Notes under the pieces: model-generated
Databases searched by the model: none
Seen by the model: only the letters and a program-made list of their open reading frames with translations
What the model was told of the DNA's origin: nothing
Shown here: positions 1 through 6,612 of the stretch, piece after piece
How the letters are laid out: every line of letters begins with the position of its first letter
Position numbering within the stretch: the first letter of the stretch is position 1
Source of the DNA: Candidatus Omnitrophota bacterium
GTDB taxonomy: Bacteria; Omnitrophota; Gorgyraeia; Gygaellales; Profunditerraquicolaceae
Length of the DNA: 9,076 nt
Direction: 5' to 3'
NCBI GenBank assembly: GCA_028714055.1
Contig: JAQTNB010000035.1
Coordinates: 1 to 9,076, forward strand
Made by a program: the position numbers and the translations under genes

Positions 1-630
1 CTTCATCATGATCGGAGGGCCGCAGACGATCACCGCGGCGTTCTTCAGGTCCACCGGAAGGCCGTTTAAGATCGTCGTCACCAGGCCTACGTTCCCTTTC
101 CACTCCGGATCCCCGACGTCAACCGTAGTGACAAAATCCACCTTCTTTTTCTTGGCCCACGCCGGGATCAACGGCTTGTAGATCATGTCCGCGGAGGTCC
201 TGGCGCCGTAGCGCACCACGACCTTATTGTAGCGCTCGATATCCGCAAAAAGGCTGAAAAAAAGCGAGCGAAGCGGAGCAAGCCCCACGCCTCCTCCGAC
301 GATCAGGACGTCCTTCCCCTGGAACTTATCAAGGGGGTAACCTTTTCCGTACGGGCCCCTGATAGCGACCGTAGTCTGGGGCAAGGCTTCATGCAGCAAA
401 GAAGTGACCCTCCCTGCCTTCATAATGGTCACTTCGATCACTTCCTTTATATGGGGGTCCGATGAAGGGGTAAAAGGCGCCTCTCCTAACCCCGGAAGCG
501 TCAACTCGATAAACTGCCCCGTCCGGAAGGAAAACGGTTCTTTGGGCCTGATCACAAAGGTCTTGATCGTAGGCGATTCAACCACCACGTCCTCTATGAC
601 CGCCTCGATCGGACGGTATATCTCTTTCAT
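1..630 (-). CDS. FAD/NAD(P)-binding electron-transfer subunit, HydG/AsrB-like (3' end beyond window)
   Basis: This is a ferredoxin-NADP reductase-type flavoprotein that passes electrons between NAD(P)H and iron-sulfur partners. The 210 residues visible begin at an ATG and stay open to the window edge. Residues 1-100 form the FAD-binding barrel, with APFTPSS (51-57) and RGPYGKGYP (91-99) in the flavin and phosphate positions. The NAD(P) domain follows, with VGGGVGLAPL (111-120), YGAR (141-144) and CGPPIMM (203-209). Relatives end about 60-80 residues later in a cysteine cluster that binds [2Fe-2S]; that part lies outside. The start overlaps the stop of the upstream [4Fe-4S] subunit by ATGA, so the two are probably translationally coupled. 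The beta-then-gamma order matches group 3b [NiFe]-hydrogenases (sulfhydrogenases). Anaerobic sulfite reductase AsrB and the FlxA/FloxA subunit of Hdr complexes are homologous alternatives. Family assignment is firm; the complex is inferred. Confidence 0.9.
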   Translation of the reverse strand, partial: MKEIYRPIEAVIEDVVVESPTIKTFVIRPKEPFSFRTGQFIELTLPGLGEAPFTPSSDPHIKEVIEVTIMKAGRVTSLLHEALPQTTVAIRGPYGKGYPLDKFQGKDVLIVGGGVGLAPLRSLFFSLFADIERYNKVVVRYGARTSADMIYKPLIPAWAKKKKVDFVTTVDVGDPEWKGNVGLVTTILNGLPVDLKNAAVIVCGPPIMMK

Positions 631-1688
631 TGTTTGGCCTTAAGTTTTGCTGCCAGGTCTTTAAGGACCTTTCGTATGTCGATCTTCCCCGGGCATACTT
701 CGATGCACCTGCCGCAGCCGCAGCATCCGGGAGCCCCGATATTTTCCTGGAAGAAATCGAATTTCTTGGTAAACCTGTTGCGCAGGCGCTGGGCGCGTAA
801 ACGTAAAGGGTTTGCCCCTCCGGCAACGCGCGCGTAATTCGCATACAGGCAGGAATCCCATTTGCGCGCCTTGGTAAAGCCCTGCCCTTCTCTCTGTTCG
901 GCCAAAAGGAAGCAATGGCAGGTATCGCATATCAGGTTGCACCCTCCGCATTCAACGCAGGTGAGCATGAATTCCTGCCAGGTCTGCCCGTGGTAGCCTT
1001 CTTTGACGATCCTTTGAAGATCGGATTTGGCGGGGATATCCTGAGGCAGAAGGTGCCTCTTGAGGCGCTCAATGAACTGGTCTCTTTTAGCCTGGCGCGC
1101 GGAGATCTGGGTTTCTTTTGCGGGAGAAAAAAGCCCCTCATAGAGGCCGACCAGGTGCGTACCCTTGGCAGAACCGGCCTCCACAAGATACCCGTCATTC
1201 AAAGGAGAAAGGTTGAGGTCAAACCCCGCCACCGGGTGCGGCAGGATATCCAGGCTCAGGCAAAAACAAACCTCCTTAAAGAATGTGCAGTCTCCCGAGA
1301 TGATAAAGGCGTTTTCCCTGCGCACGCTATAAAGCGAATCGACCTCCACCCCCTCAAGGAACACGTAATCCTGGATACGGTGCGCCGCCAGGTCGCAGCT
1401 TTTGACGCCGAAGATCACCACCTGCTGTTTTGGAGAGCCTAAGGGCGCGGCCCCCAAATACGCGGATACTTTTTCAGAAGGATAGGTGAAAAAAGACTTC
1501 AGCGGCTCGATGCTGCGGTAGGGGTTGAACGTAACGCCTTCGCCGTCATTGAGTTTGCGGTATGAATAATCCTGTTCCCGGGAGGGTGTCTTGTCTTTGG
1601 GAAAAGAGGAGAAAACAACAAAATCTTTCTGTAGTCTGCTTACGAAGGCATCAAAATGTGCGGAATTAATATAGTATGTCAATGGCAT
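627..1688 (-). CDS. 4Fe-4S dicluster electron-transfer subunit, HydB/AsrA-like (hydrogenase beta subunit)
   Basis: A 353-residue cytosolic iron-sulfur protein of the family that includes the sulfhydrogenase beta subunit and anaerobic sulfite reductase subunit A. It should carry electrons between the flavoprotein encoded next and a catalytic subunit. Visible landmarks are GVKSCDLAA (94-102), GDCTFFKEVCFC (132-143), a first cluster motif with C244, C247, C250 and C254 followed by C257 and C259, the family block WDSC...VAGGANP (277-294), and a second cluster with C322, C325, C328 and C332 followed by Pro. The first cluster has Asp255 where ferredoxin-type motifs usually have Pro. The length is usual for the family. 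The ATG at 1688 gives a family-like N-terminus but has no Shine-Dalgarno sequence. It is the first gene after a promoter and a possible hairpin leader. Group 3b hydrogenase is my preferred reading; AsrA or FlxB-like roles cannot be excluded without the genes downstream. Confidence 0.9.
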   Translation of the reverse strand: MPLTYYINSAHFDAFVSRLQKDFVVFSSFPKDKTPSREQDYSYRKLNDGEGVTFNPYRSIEPLKSFFTYPSEKVSAYLGAAPLGSPKQQVVIFGVKSCDLAAHRIQDYVFLEGVEVDSLYSVRRENAFIISGDCTFFKEVCFCLSLDILPHPVAGFDLNLSPLNDGYLVEAGSAKGTHLVGLYEGLFSPAKETQISARQAKRDQFIERLKRHLLPQDIPAKSDLQRIVKEGYHGQTWQEFMLTCVECGGCNLICDTCHCFLLAEQREGQGFTKARKWDSCLYANYARVAGGANPLRLRAQRLRNRFTKKFDFFQENIGAPGCCGCGRCIEVCPGKIDIRKVLKDLAAKLKAKQ

Positions 1689-1715
1689 CGTCCATGGCGG
1701 GTATAGGGCACGATG
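1686..1715 (-). promoter_or_regulatory. Inverted repeat over the HydB-like start codon (possible leader hairpin)
   Basis: CATCGT at 1715-1710 is perfectly complementary to ACGATG at 1691-1686, whose last three bases are the ATG of the HydB-like gene. One bulged G followed by a CC/GG pair can extend the stem to eight pairs, leaving a 13-base loop. The predicted transcript from the upstream promoter would include the whole structure in a leader of about 28 bases that has no Shine-Dalgarno sequence. Occlusion of the start codon is an inference; the pairing itself is read directly. The repeat is short and could be chance. Confidence 0.35.
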
Positions 1716-1723
1716 TTTTTTCT

Positions 1724-1752
1724 ACCTTACTATATCCGAATACCCTTGTCAA
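1724..1752 (-). promoter_or_regulatory. Sigma70-type promoter for the HydB/HydG-like redox operon
   Basis: The minus strand shows a perfect TTGACA (-35) at 1752-1747, a 17-base spacer, and TAAGGT (-10) at 1729-1724. The -10 keeps the most conserved TA...T positions but matches consensus at only three of six. Transcription would start near 1717, about 28 bases before the ATG at 1688. It lies in the longest intergenic gap of the window, immediately after a possible terminator, so it plausibly gives this operon its own control. Confidence 0.6.
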
Positions 1753-1753
1753 G

Positions 1754-1784
1754 AAAAAGTTGGGTCCTGCGGCTCGCTCAGGCC
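1754..1784 (-). terminator. Possible intrinsic terminator after the YqeY gene
   Basis: On the minus strand GGCCTG (1784-1779) can pair with CAGG-A-CC (1769-1763), a six-pair stem with one bulged A and a nine-base loop. It is followed after a few bases by five T residues (1758-1754). The stem includes part of the yqeY stop codon. It is imperfect and the T run is interrupted, so this is a weak call. Its position, just before the next promoter, is what a boundary terminator would have. Confidence 0.3.
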
Positions 1785-2230
1785 TGCCGGGAAAGCCTTG
1801 CCCGGACAAATTCGCTCACCTTTTTGCCGTCCGCCTGCTGCCCGACCTTAAGGCTCACTTCTTTCATGACCTTCCCCATATCCTGAGGACCTTGGGCAGA
1901 TAACGACACGGCTGTCTCTTCGATGATCTTCTTGAGCTCATCGTCCGTAAGCTGCGGCGGCAGGTACACCTCTAAGATCGTAAGCTCCGCCTGCTCCTTG
2001 GCGGCAAGGTCCTGGCGGTTGCCTTTGGTAAATTGCTCGATCGAGTCCTGGCGCTGCTTGATCTGCTTCTTGACGACGGCGATCACCTCGGCGTCATCGA
2101 GCGCCTTCTTCTTTTTGGCGATCGCCGCGTTCATCAGCTCCGCGCGCAGGAAACTCAAAGTTGAGCTACGCAGCTTATCCTGGCTTTTCATTGCTTCCTT
2201 ATATTCCGCGAGTATCTTTTCTTCGAGCAT
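1778..2230 (-). CDS. yqeY: GatB/YqeY domain-containing protein
   Basis: A 150-residue protein spanning the complete YqeY family. It begins with a helical segment, MLEEKILAEYKEAMKSQDK, and includes the typical LRSSTLSFLRAELMNAAI block (residues 21-38). A charged middle ends in the conserved EVYLPPQLTDDEL stretch (about 87-99), and the C-terminal GKVMKEV...GKKVSEFVRARL resembles the tail domain of GatB. In GatB this fold contacts tRNA in the glutamyl-amidotransferase reaction; stand-alone YqeY is not well characterised, so no reaction is assigned. The ATG is preceded by GGAGG with an eight-base spacing, and the gene follows the PfkB-family kinase stop by 25 bases, so it is probably the last gene of that run. 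Family identity is confident; function is not. Confidence 0.92.
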   Translation of the reverse strand: MLEEKILAEYKEAMKSQDKLRSSTLSFLRAELMNAAIAKKKKALDDAEVIAVVKKQIKQRQDSIEQFTKGNRQDLAAKEQAELTILEVYLPPQLTDDELKKIIEETAVSLSAQGPQDMGKVMKEVSLKVGQQADGKKVSEFVRARLSRQA

Positions 2231-2238
2231 CTTTCAAG

Positions 2239-2243
2239 CCTCC
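2239..2243 (-). promoter_or_regulatory. Shine-Dalgarno sequence of yqeY
   Basis: GGAGG on the minus strand lies eight bases before the ATG at 2230. It supports that start, and it contrasts with the dus, DUF3108, kinase and HydB-like genes, which have no such motif. Confidence 0.75.
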
Positions 2244-2255
2244 GGCATTAACAGG

Positions 2256-3164
2256 TTAACTTTTCCAGAAAGAAACACACCGGCGAAACCGCGCAAGCCG
2301 CCTGTCAAGGTCTGCGCGGGAAAGGCGGGCGGTGCGCTCAAGCCCAAAGGCCTCCACGTTAAAAGAAGCCGCCACCGTCCCGTAGAGGATCGCTCTTTTA
2401 AGCGCCGCCTCATCAAGCTTCTTTGTGCTTGCCAGGTATCCCATCAGCCCTCCGGCAAAGGTATCGCCGGCTCCGGTAGGGTCGATCACTTTATCCGTCG
2501 GATAGGCCGGAAGGGAAAAAATTAATTTTTGAGCGTAAAAAAGGACCCCATGCTCGCCCTTTTTAATAAGCACCATCGCCGGGCCGAAGGCGGAAAGGCC
2601 CCGGGCCGCCTTGATAAGGTTGTGCTCTCCGGTGAGGCTGCGGGCCTCCTGGTCGTTTGCCACATAGATGTGCGCTTTTTTAAGCAGCTTCAATAAAGAC
2701 GCGCGCTTATGCTCTATCCAGAAATTCATGCTGTCCACCCCGATCAGCCGGGGCGCGTGCAGGTACGTCAGGAGCCTTTGCTGCAGGTCCGGGTCGATAT
2801 TGGCGAGGAAGACGTTTTTGATCTTGCGCTGGTGGGAAGCGACAACGGGGTTGAACGCCGAAAGTACCCCAAGCCGGGTGTTCAGCGTCAACGCGCTGTT
2901 CAGGTCGCCGCGGTATTCCCCTTCCCAGCGGAAAGTCTTGCCTTCGGCAACGATCACGGAAGAGGTGACCACTTTCTTTCTGCGCAGGAAATCGATGTGC
3001 CGGGCGGGAAAATCTTTTCCCACCACCGCCACCAGGTTTACGCCGGTAAAAAGCCGCGCGGACATCGAGAAATGCACCGCAGACCCTCCAAGCATCTCCG
3101 TGCGCTTGCCGAAAGGGGTCTTGACCGTATCCAATGCCAGTGTGCCCAGGACAATCAAGCTCAT
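2256..3164 (-). CDS. PfkB-family carbohydrate/nucleoside kinase
   Basis: A 302-residue ribokinase-fold sugar or nucleoside kinase that transfers phosphate from ATP to a hydroxyl group. The N-terminus MSLIVLGTLALDTVKTPFG carries the substrate-side beta strand and Asp. GGSAV (26-30) is the first PfkB signature, and DPTGAGDTFAGG (228-239) is the second, with Asp234 as the catalytic base and the GAG anion hole. DSMNFWI (144-150) and NDQEARSLTG (170-179) are typical of a subfamily often annotated only as sugar kinase; the substrate cannot be read from sequence. The reading frame is open 31 codons further upstream, but the ATG at 3164 is chosen because it starts the conserved fold and makes an ATGA overlap with the uppP stop. 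There is no Shine-Dalgarno motif, so translation may depend on coupling to uppP or on a separate transcript. Confidence 0.9.
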   Translation of the reverse strand: MSLIVLGTLALDTVKTPFGKRTEMLGGSAVHFSMSARLFTGVNLVAVVGKDFPARHIDFLRRKKVVTSSVIVAEGKTFRWEGEYRGDLNSALTLNTRLGVLSAFNPVVASHQRKIKNVFLANIDPDLQQRLLTYLHAPRLIGVDSMNFWIEHKRASLLKLLKKAHIYVANDQEARSLTGEHNLIKAARGLSAFGPAMVLIKKGEHGVLFYAQKLIFSLPAYPTDKVIDPTGAGDTFAGGLMGYLASTKKLDEAALKRAILYGTVAASFNVEAFGLERTARLSRADLDRRLARFRRCVSFWKS

Positions 3165-3913
3165 CGTATGAATAATAAGGTTAAAATCGCTACTATTATA
3201 CAATAATAACCGAAATAATGTAAGCGCGCTTTTTTCACCGCCGCCTTCAAAAACCATAGCGCGGCGATCCCGCAGAGAAAGCTGGAAAGAAACCCTGATA
3301 CGGCGGCAAGCGGCGCTTGCCGGACGACCCCCAAGACATGGCGCCCTTCAAGAAGCGCGGCACCCAACATGACCGGCAGCCCCGCCAGGAAAGACAAAGC
3401 AAAGGCCTTTTCTTTTTTCAGGCCCCTGAATAACAACGTGGTGATCGTGGTGCCGGAACGGGATATGCCGGGGATGACCGCTATCCCCTGCGTGACGCCG
3501 AGGATCACGGCATCCTTAAATCCCAATTCTTCCCTGCTCCCCCGCATAAAACGCCTGCTTGCAATGAGGATAGCCGCGGTTACAAGCAGCGCGCAGGCGA
3601 CGGCAAAAGGAGAACTGAACAACCCTTCAAAAAAATCTTTTCCCGCCAGCCCGATGCAGCCGGTAATAACGGTAGTCAGCAAAAGGCGCGTAAAAAGTTT
3701 GCGGTCGGTAAAGACGCCTGCGATCTCGCGGAAGAAGAAAAAAAGCAGCGAGCATACCGTTCCCAGATGAAGGAATACCGAAAGCGCAAGCTGGCCTTCC
3801 CTGATCCCCAGGATATGCTGCAGAAGCACCAGGTGCCCGGAACTGCTGACAGGCAGGAACTCCGTAAAGCCTTGCAGCGCGCCCAGAAGAAAATAATCAC
3901 GGATGCAATACAA
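3161..3913 (-). CDS. uppP: Undecaprenyl-diphosphatase (bacitracin-resistance type)
   Basis: A 250-residue polytopic inner-membrane enzyme that removes a phosphate from undecaprenyl diphosphate, regenerating the lipid carrier for peptidoglycan and other envelope polymers. The first active-site motif is visible as QGFTEFLPVSSSGHL (14-28), with Gln14 and Glu18 in the [E/Q]xxxE positions. The second is PGISRSGTT (148-156). About seven hydrophobic segments cover most of the length, and a charged loop (119-132) separates the halves. The start is a TTG at 3913, chosen because GGGGAGG (3924-3918) lies four bases upstream and no better start keeps the first motif. The first 17 bases overlap the end of the RluA-type gene. 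The last 19 or so codons are unusually AT-rich and use TTA and ATA codons unlike the rest of the gene. Confidence 0.93.
   Translation of the reverse strand: MYCIRDYFLLGALQGFTEFLPVSSSGHLVLLQHILGIREGQLALSVFLHLGTVCSLLFFFFREIAGVFTDRKLFTRLLLTTVITGCIGLAGKDFFEGLFSSPFAVACALLVTAAILIASRRFMRGSREELGFKDAVILGVTQGIAVIPGISRSGTTITTLLFRGLKKEKAFALSFLAGLPVMLGAALLEGRHVLGVVRQAPLAAVSGFLSSFLCGIAALWFLKAAVKKARLHYFGYYCIIVAILTLLFIR
3195..3224 (-). promoter_or_regulatory. Candidate promoter inside the 3' end of uppP
   Basis: The minus strand has a perfect TATAAT (3200-3195) preceded by an 18-base spacer and CTTACA (3224-3219), a four-of-six match to the -35 consensus. Transcription would begin near 3188, giving the PfkB-family kinase a leader of about 24 bases. 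The surrounding coding stretch is AT-rich with codons atypical for the gene, which is consistent with selection on the DNA, but AT-rich DNA also produces TATAAT by chance. Confidence 0.4.
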
Positions 3914-4523
3914 GGAACCTCCCCATGTCCGGCGGCAGCCCCGCCTCGATGCTTACGGGCCGCGAAGTGACCGGATGAGCAAATGCGATCGATTGGGCAT
4001 GAAGACAGAGCCTGCGGGCGCGTAAGGTAAAATCCCGGCGGAAGGCAAACTTTGACTCTCCTACCAGCGGATGCCCGAGAGATTTAAAATGCAGCCGGAT
4101 CTGGTTTTTCCTTCCGGTCTCCGGCATTACTTCTACGATGCCAAAATCCTCCCGCTGTTCAAGCACGCGGTAGCGCGTCAGGGAGGCCTTGCCTTCCAGC
4201 GGCACCCTGATCTCACCTGCGGGGCGGGGAAGCCTTCCGTGCACAAAGGCACGGTATGTCTTTTTTATTTTGTGTTCCTTGAAAAGCTGCATCATCTTCT
4301 GCTGGGTTGATTTTCCTTTTGCGTAGAGTATGACGCCCGACGTCTCTTTATCCAGCCGGTGGCAGGGATGAAGGCGCCAGCCGGCACCGCGGCTAACGGC
4401 CTCTTCGTTTAAGATGCCTGTCAGGGTGCGCGCCTGCCCCCCGGGAGCGGGGATCACCAGGAGCCCGGCAGGTTTATCCACCGCCAGGAGCCAGTCATCC
4501 TCATAAAGCACCTTCAGGCTCAC
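3897..4523 (-). CDS. RluA-family RNA pseudouridine synthase lacking an S4 domain
   Basis: A 208-residue pseudouridine synthase that isomerises specific uridines in rRNA or tRNA. Its landmarks are VDKPAGLLVIP (15-25), the catalytic motif HRLDKETSG (55-63) with Asp58 as nucleophile, KTYRAFVHG (88-96), and TGRKNQIRLHF.SLGHPLVGE (136-156), which builds the RNA and uridine pocket. The N-terminal S4 RNA-binding domain of RluC and RluD is absent, so it resembles the shorter RluA, TruC and YqcB-type members; the target base cannot be assigned. The start is GTG at 4523, with AAGGA three bases before it, a tight spacing. The gene follows nadA after 55 bases in which I see no terminator or convincing promoter, and its end overlaps uppP by 17 bases. 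Confidence 0.9.
   Translation of the reverse strand: MSLKVLYEDDWLLAVDKPAGLLVIPAPGGQARTLTGILNEEAVSRGAGWRLHPCHRLDKETSGVILYAKGKSTQQKMMQLFKEHKIKKTYRAFVHGRLPRPAGEIRVPLEGKASLTRYRVLEQREDFGIVEVMPETGRKNQIRLHFKSLGHPLVGESKFAFRRDFTLRARRLCLHAQSIAFAHPVTSRPVSIEAGLPPDMGRFLVLHP
3918..3924 (-). promoter_or_regulatory. Shine-Dalgarno sequence deciding the uppP TTG start
   Basis: GGGGAGG lies on the minus strand four bases before TTG at 3913, inside the last codons of the RluA-type gene. It is the main evidence for the non-ATG start of uppP. Confidence 0.65.
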
Positions 4524-4578
4524 GCTTCCTTCTTTCCGCCTGGCCCCGCCGTTGCCTGCAAAACCGGGTCATAACGCA

Positions 4579-5514
4579 TCAGATGATCTCAAGCATCCTG
4601 TCTATGGGTTTGCGGGCGCGGGCGCGTATGGTTTCGGAAACGCGCACCTCATCCTTGAGCTCCTCAAGGGCCCAGAGTATCTTTTCCTGCGTGGTGCGTT
4701 TCATGTTCGGGCAGACTGCCGCTTCCGATGCCGGATAAAACTCTTTGCCGGGATTATCTTTCTTCAGCCGGTAGATTACCCCGTTCTCGGTCCCGACGAT
4801 GATCTCTTTTGCGTCGGTCTCTTTGGCAAAACGGCTCATCTGGCTCGTGGAGAGCACCGCGTCTGCCAGCGCCACCACCGCAGGCAGGCATTCCGGGTGC
4901 ACCATGACTTTTGCCTGGGGATGGAAGCGCTTCTCGCGCTTTATATCTTCAGGCAGTATCTTTATGTGCGTCGGGCAGAAACCGTTCCAGGAGATGAGTT
5001 TCCTGCCGGTGCGCTTGGAGACGTAATCCGCCAGGTATTTATCCGGGACAAAAATGATCTCTTCTTTGTCTTTGAAGGCATTGACCACGGCAACCGCATT
5101 CGTAGAGGTGCAGCAAACATCAAGCTCTGCCTTGACCTCCGCGGAGGTATTCACGTATCCGATGACCACGGCCTTGGGGTGTTCTTTCTTGATCCGCCTG
5201 AGGTCCGCGGCGGTGATCATGTTTGCCATGGGGCAGCCGGCGTTGATGTCCGGCATGATGACTTTCTTATCCGGGCAGAGGATCGAGGCGGTCTCGGCCA
5301 TGAAATGCACGCCGCAAAATACGATCACCTTTGCGTCTGTTTTGGCGGCTATCCGGCTGAGTTCCAGGGAATCGCCCCGGTAATCCGCTATGTCCTGGAC
5401 CTCGGGCAGCTGGTAATTGTGCGCGAGGATCACGGCGTTTCGCTTTTTCTTAAGCCGCTTGATCTTGGTGGCTACATCCTGCTTGAATATCCTTCCCAAC
5501 ACGCGTGTCAGCAC
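4579..5514 (-). CDS. nadA: Quinolinate synthase A
   Basis: A 311-residue iron-sulfur enzyme that condenses iminoaspartate with dihydroxyacetone phosphate to give quinolinate, the first committed intermediate of de novo NAD synthesis. All three pseudo-repeated domains are present. The three expected [4Fe-4S] ligands are Cys67 in FCGVHFMAE, Cys180 in NGFCPTH and Cys268 in VCPNMK. Other conserved blocks are ILAHNYQ (29-35), DIADYRGDSLELSR (41-54), DINAGCPMA (89-97), YVNTSAEVKAE (120-130), CCTSTNAV (134-141) and HPECLP (206-211). The start is GTG at 5514, which overlaps the mnmA stop by seven bases and is preceded by GGAGAGG in the mnmA tail, so translation is likely coupled. Its usual partners, NadB (or aspartate dehydrogenase) and NadC, are not in the window. 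The length is normal and the gene is intact. Confidence 0.97.
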   Translation of the reverse strand: MLTRVLGRIFKQDVATKIKRLKKKRNAVILAHNYQLPEVQDIADYRGDSLELSRIAAKTDAKVIVFCGVHFMAETASILCPDKKVIMPDINAGCPMANMITAADLRRIKKEHPKAVVIGYVNTSAEVKAELDVCCTSTNAVAVVNAFKDKEEIIFVPDKYLADYVSKRTGRKLISWNGFCPTHIKILPEDIKREKRFHPQAKVMVHPECLPAVVALADAVLSTSQMSRFAKETDAKEIIVGTENGVIYRLKKDNPGKEFYPASEAAVCPNMKRTTQEKILWALEELKDEVRVSETIRARARKPIDRMLEII

Positions 5515-6593
5515 AGCACCTCTCCGATCACTCCTCCCCCTAAGACCGTATCCTTATCGTAAAATACCGCGGACTGCCCCGGGGTAATGGCAAATTGCCT
5601 GCGTTTGAACTCGACCAATACCGAGCCTTCGGCATCGGGATAAATGTCAGCCAAGGCTTCGCTGTGATTATAGCGTATTCTCACCCCCGCGACAATCCTC
5701 TTTTTAGGGAGAGCAAAAATAAAATGAGGGTCCTCTATCCTGAACTTTTTTTTCAGGGCCTCCCGGCGGCTTCCTACGGTAATGGTGTTCGAACGCGGGT
5801 CAAGAGCGGTTATATAGAGCGGGGCCCCCGCGGCGATCCCCAGCCCCTGGCGCTGCCCGATCGTGTAAAAGGCAATGCCGCGATGGGTGCCAAGCGGCTT
5901 TCCCCGGCCGTCAATGACCTGCCCGGGTTTTATGCGAGCGCCTGCCCGGCTGCTCAGGAAGAGCCGGTAATTTTTTTGGTCGGGCAAAAAGCAGATCTCC
6001 TGGCTTCCCGGCTTATGGGCAACCGGCAAATCGAGCTTCTCGGCAATGGAACGCACCTGGGCCTTGGTATACTCCCCCAAAGGGAACAGGGCAGAGGCCA
6101 ATTGCCCCTGGTTTAAACGGTATAAAAAATAAGACTGGTCTTTACGCCGGTCTTTTGCTTTTTTGAGCGAAAGCCTGCCTTTGCTGCCGGCGATGCGGGC
6201 ATAATGCCCGGTGGCAAGGTAGCATGCTCCGAGGGAGTGAGCCTTGGCAAGCAAGGCATTGAATTTTACGAACTGATTGCAGCGCACGCAGGGGTTAGGG
6301 GTCCTGCCCGCAAGATACTGCCGCACAAAATCCCTGATCACGTATTCCTCTAAGGGCTTCTGCATCGCCAGCGTATAGTGGCGTATCCCGAGCCCCGCGG
6401 CAACGCGCCGCGCATCCTCGATCCCCTGCATACCGCAGCAGGAAGGGCGTTTTCCTGCCGGCTCCCGCAGGCCAAAACACATGGTCATGCCGATCACTTC
6501 AAAACCCTGCCGCAGCAGGAGCGCGGCCGCCACGGAAGAATCCACCCCTCCGCTCATCGCAATGACTACCCGTTGCCTTTTCTTCTCTGCCAT
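5508..6593 (-). CDS. mnmA: tRNA-specific 2-thiouridylase
   Basis: A 361-residue cytosolic enzyme that adenylates and then thiolates U34 of Lys, Glu and Gln tRNAs, using sulfur relayed from a cysteine desulfurase. The ATP PP-loop is SGGVDSS (14-20). The catalytic cysteines are Cys102 in TPNPCVRCN and Cys201 in SQEICF. The tRNA-contacting block KDQSYFLY (151-158), TGHYAR (128-133) and GQRQGLGI (246-253) are all present, and the C-terminal beta-barrel is complete. The segment after the second strand contains SCCGMQGIEDARRVA (51-65), a cysteine pair that also occurs in some other bacterial MnmA proteins. The ATG at 6593 is supported by AGGGG (6605-6601) at seven bases. The gene follows the DUF3108 stop by 19 bases and overlaps nadA by seven. 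Confidence 0.97.
   Translation of the reverse strand: MAEKKRQRVVIAMSGGVDSSVAAALLLRQGFEVIGMTMCFGLREPAGKRPSCCGMQGIEDARRVAAGLGIRHYTLAMQKPLEEYVIRDFVRQYLAGRTPNPCVRCNQFVKFNALLAKAHSLGACYLATGHYARIAGSKGRLSLKKAKDRRKDQSYFLYRLNQGQLASALFPLGEYTKAQVRSIAEKLDLPVAHKPGSQEICFLPDQKNYRLFLSSRAGARIKPGQVIDGRGKPLGTHRGIAFYTIGQRQGLGIAAGAPLYITALDPRSNTITVGSRREALKKKFRIEDPHFIFALPKKRIVAGVRIRYNHSEALADIYPDAEGSVLVEFKRRQFAITPGQSAVFYDKDTVLGGGVIGEVLC
5519..5525 (-). promoter_or_regulatory. Shine-Dalgarno sequence of nadA within the mnmA tail
   Basis: GGAGAGG on the minus strand is formed by the last codons of mnmA and ends four bases before the GTG at 5514. It supports the GTG start over later in-frame codons and points to reinitiation after mnmA. 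Confidence 0.6.
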
Positions 6594-6612
6594 GCAGCCG
6601 CCCCTGTTGGAA

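Noticed and set aside
1923..2525. A 200-codon plus-strand frame spanning the yqeY/kinase junction
   Set aside because: Its Ser-rich start mirrors the Lys- and Glu-rich YqeY helices on the other strand, and it runs across two real genes, so it is a composition artefact.
3165..3257. 31-codon N-terminal extension of the PfkB-family kinase
   Set aside because: The conserved fold starts at MSLIVLG, and the extension overlaps the uppP coding region without any homology-like pattern.
4524..4578. Gap between nadA and the RluA-type gene as a regulatory site
   Set aside because: I found no paired -35/-10 boxes, no terminator-like hairpin with a T run, and only a four-base inverted repeat. It appears to be a plain intercistronic spacer.
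4552..5562. A 336-codon open frame on the plus strand opposite nadA
   Set aside because: It is entirely antisense to a complete NadA with all three cluster cysteines. Its translation is rich in His, Arg, Gly and Phe with no family motif, as expected for a shadow in GC-rich DNA.
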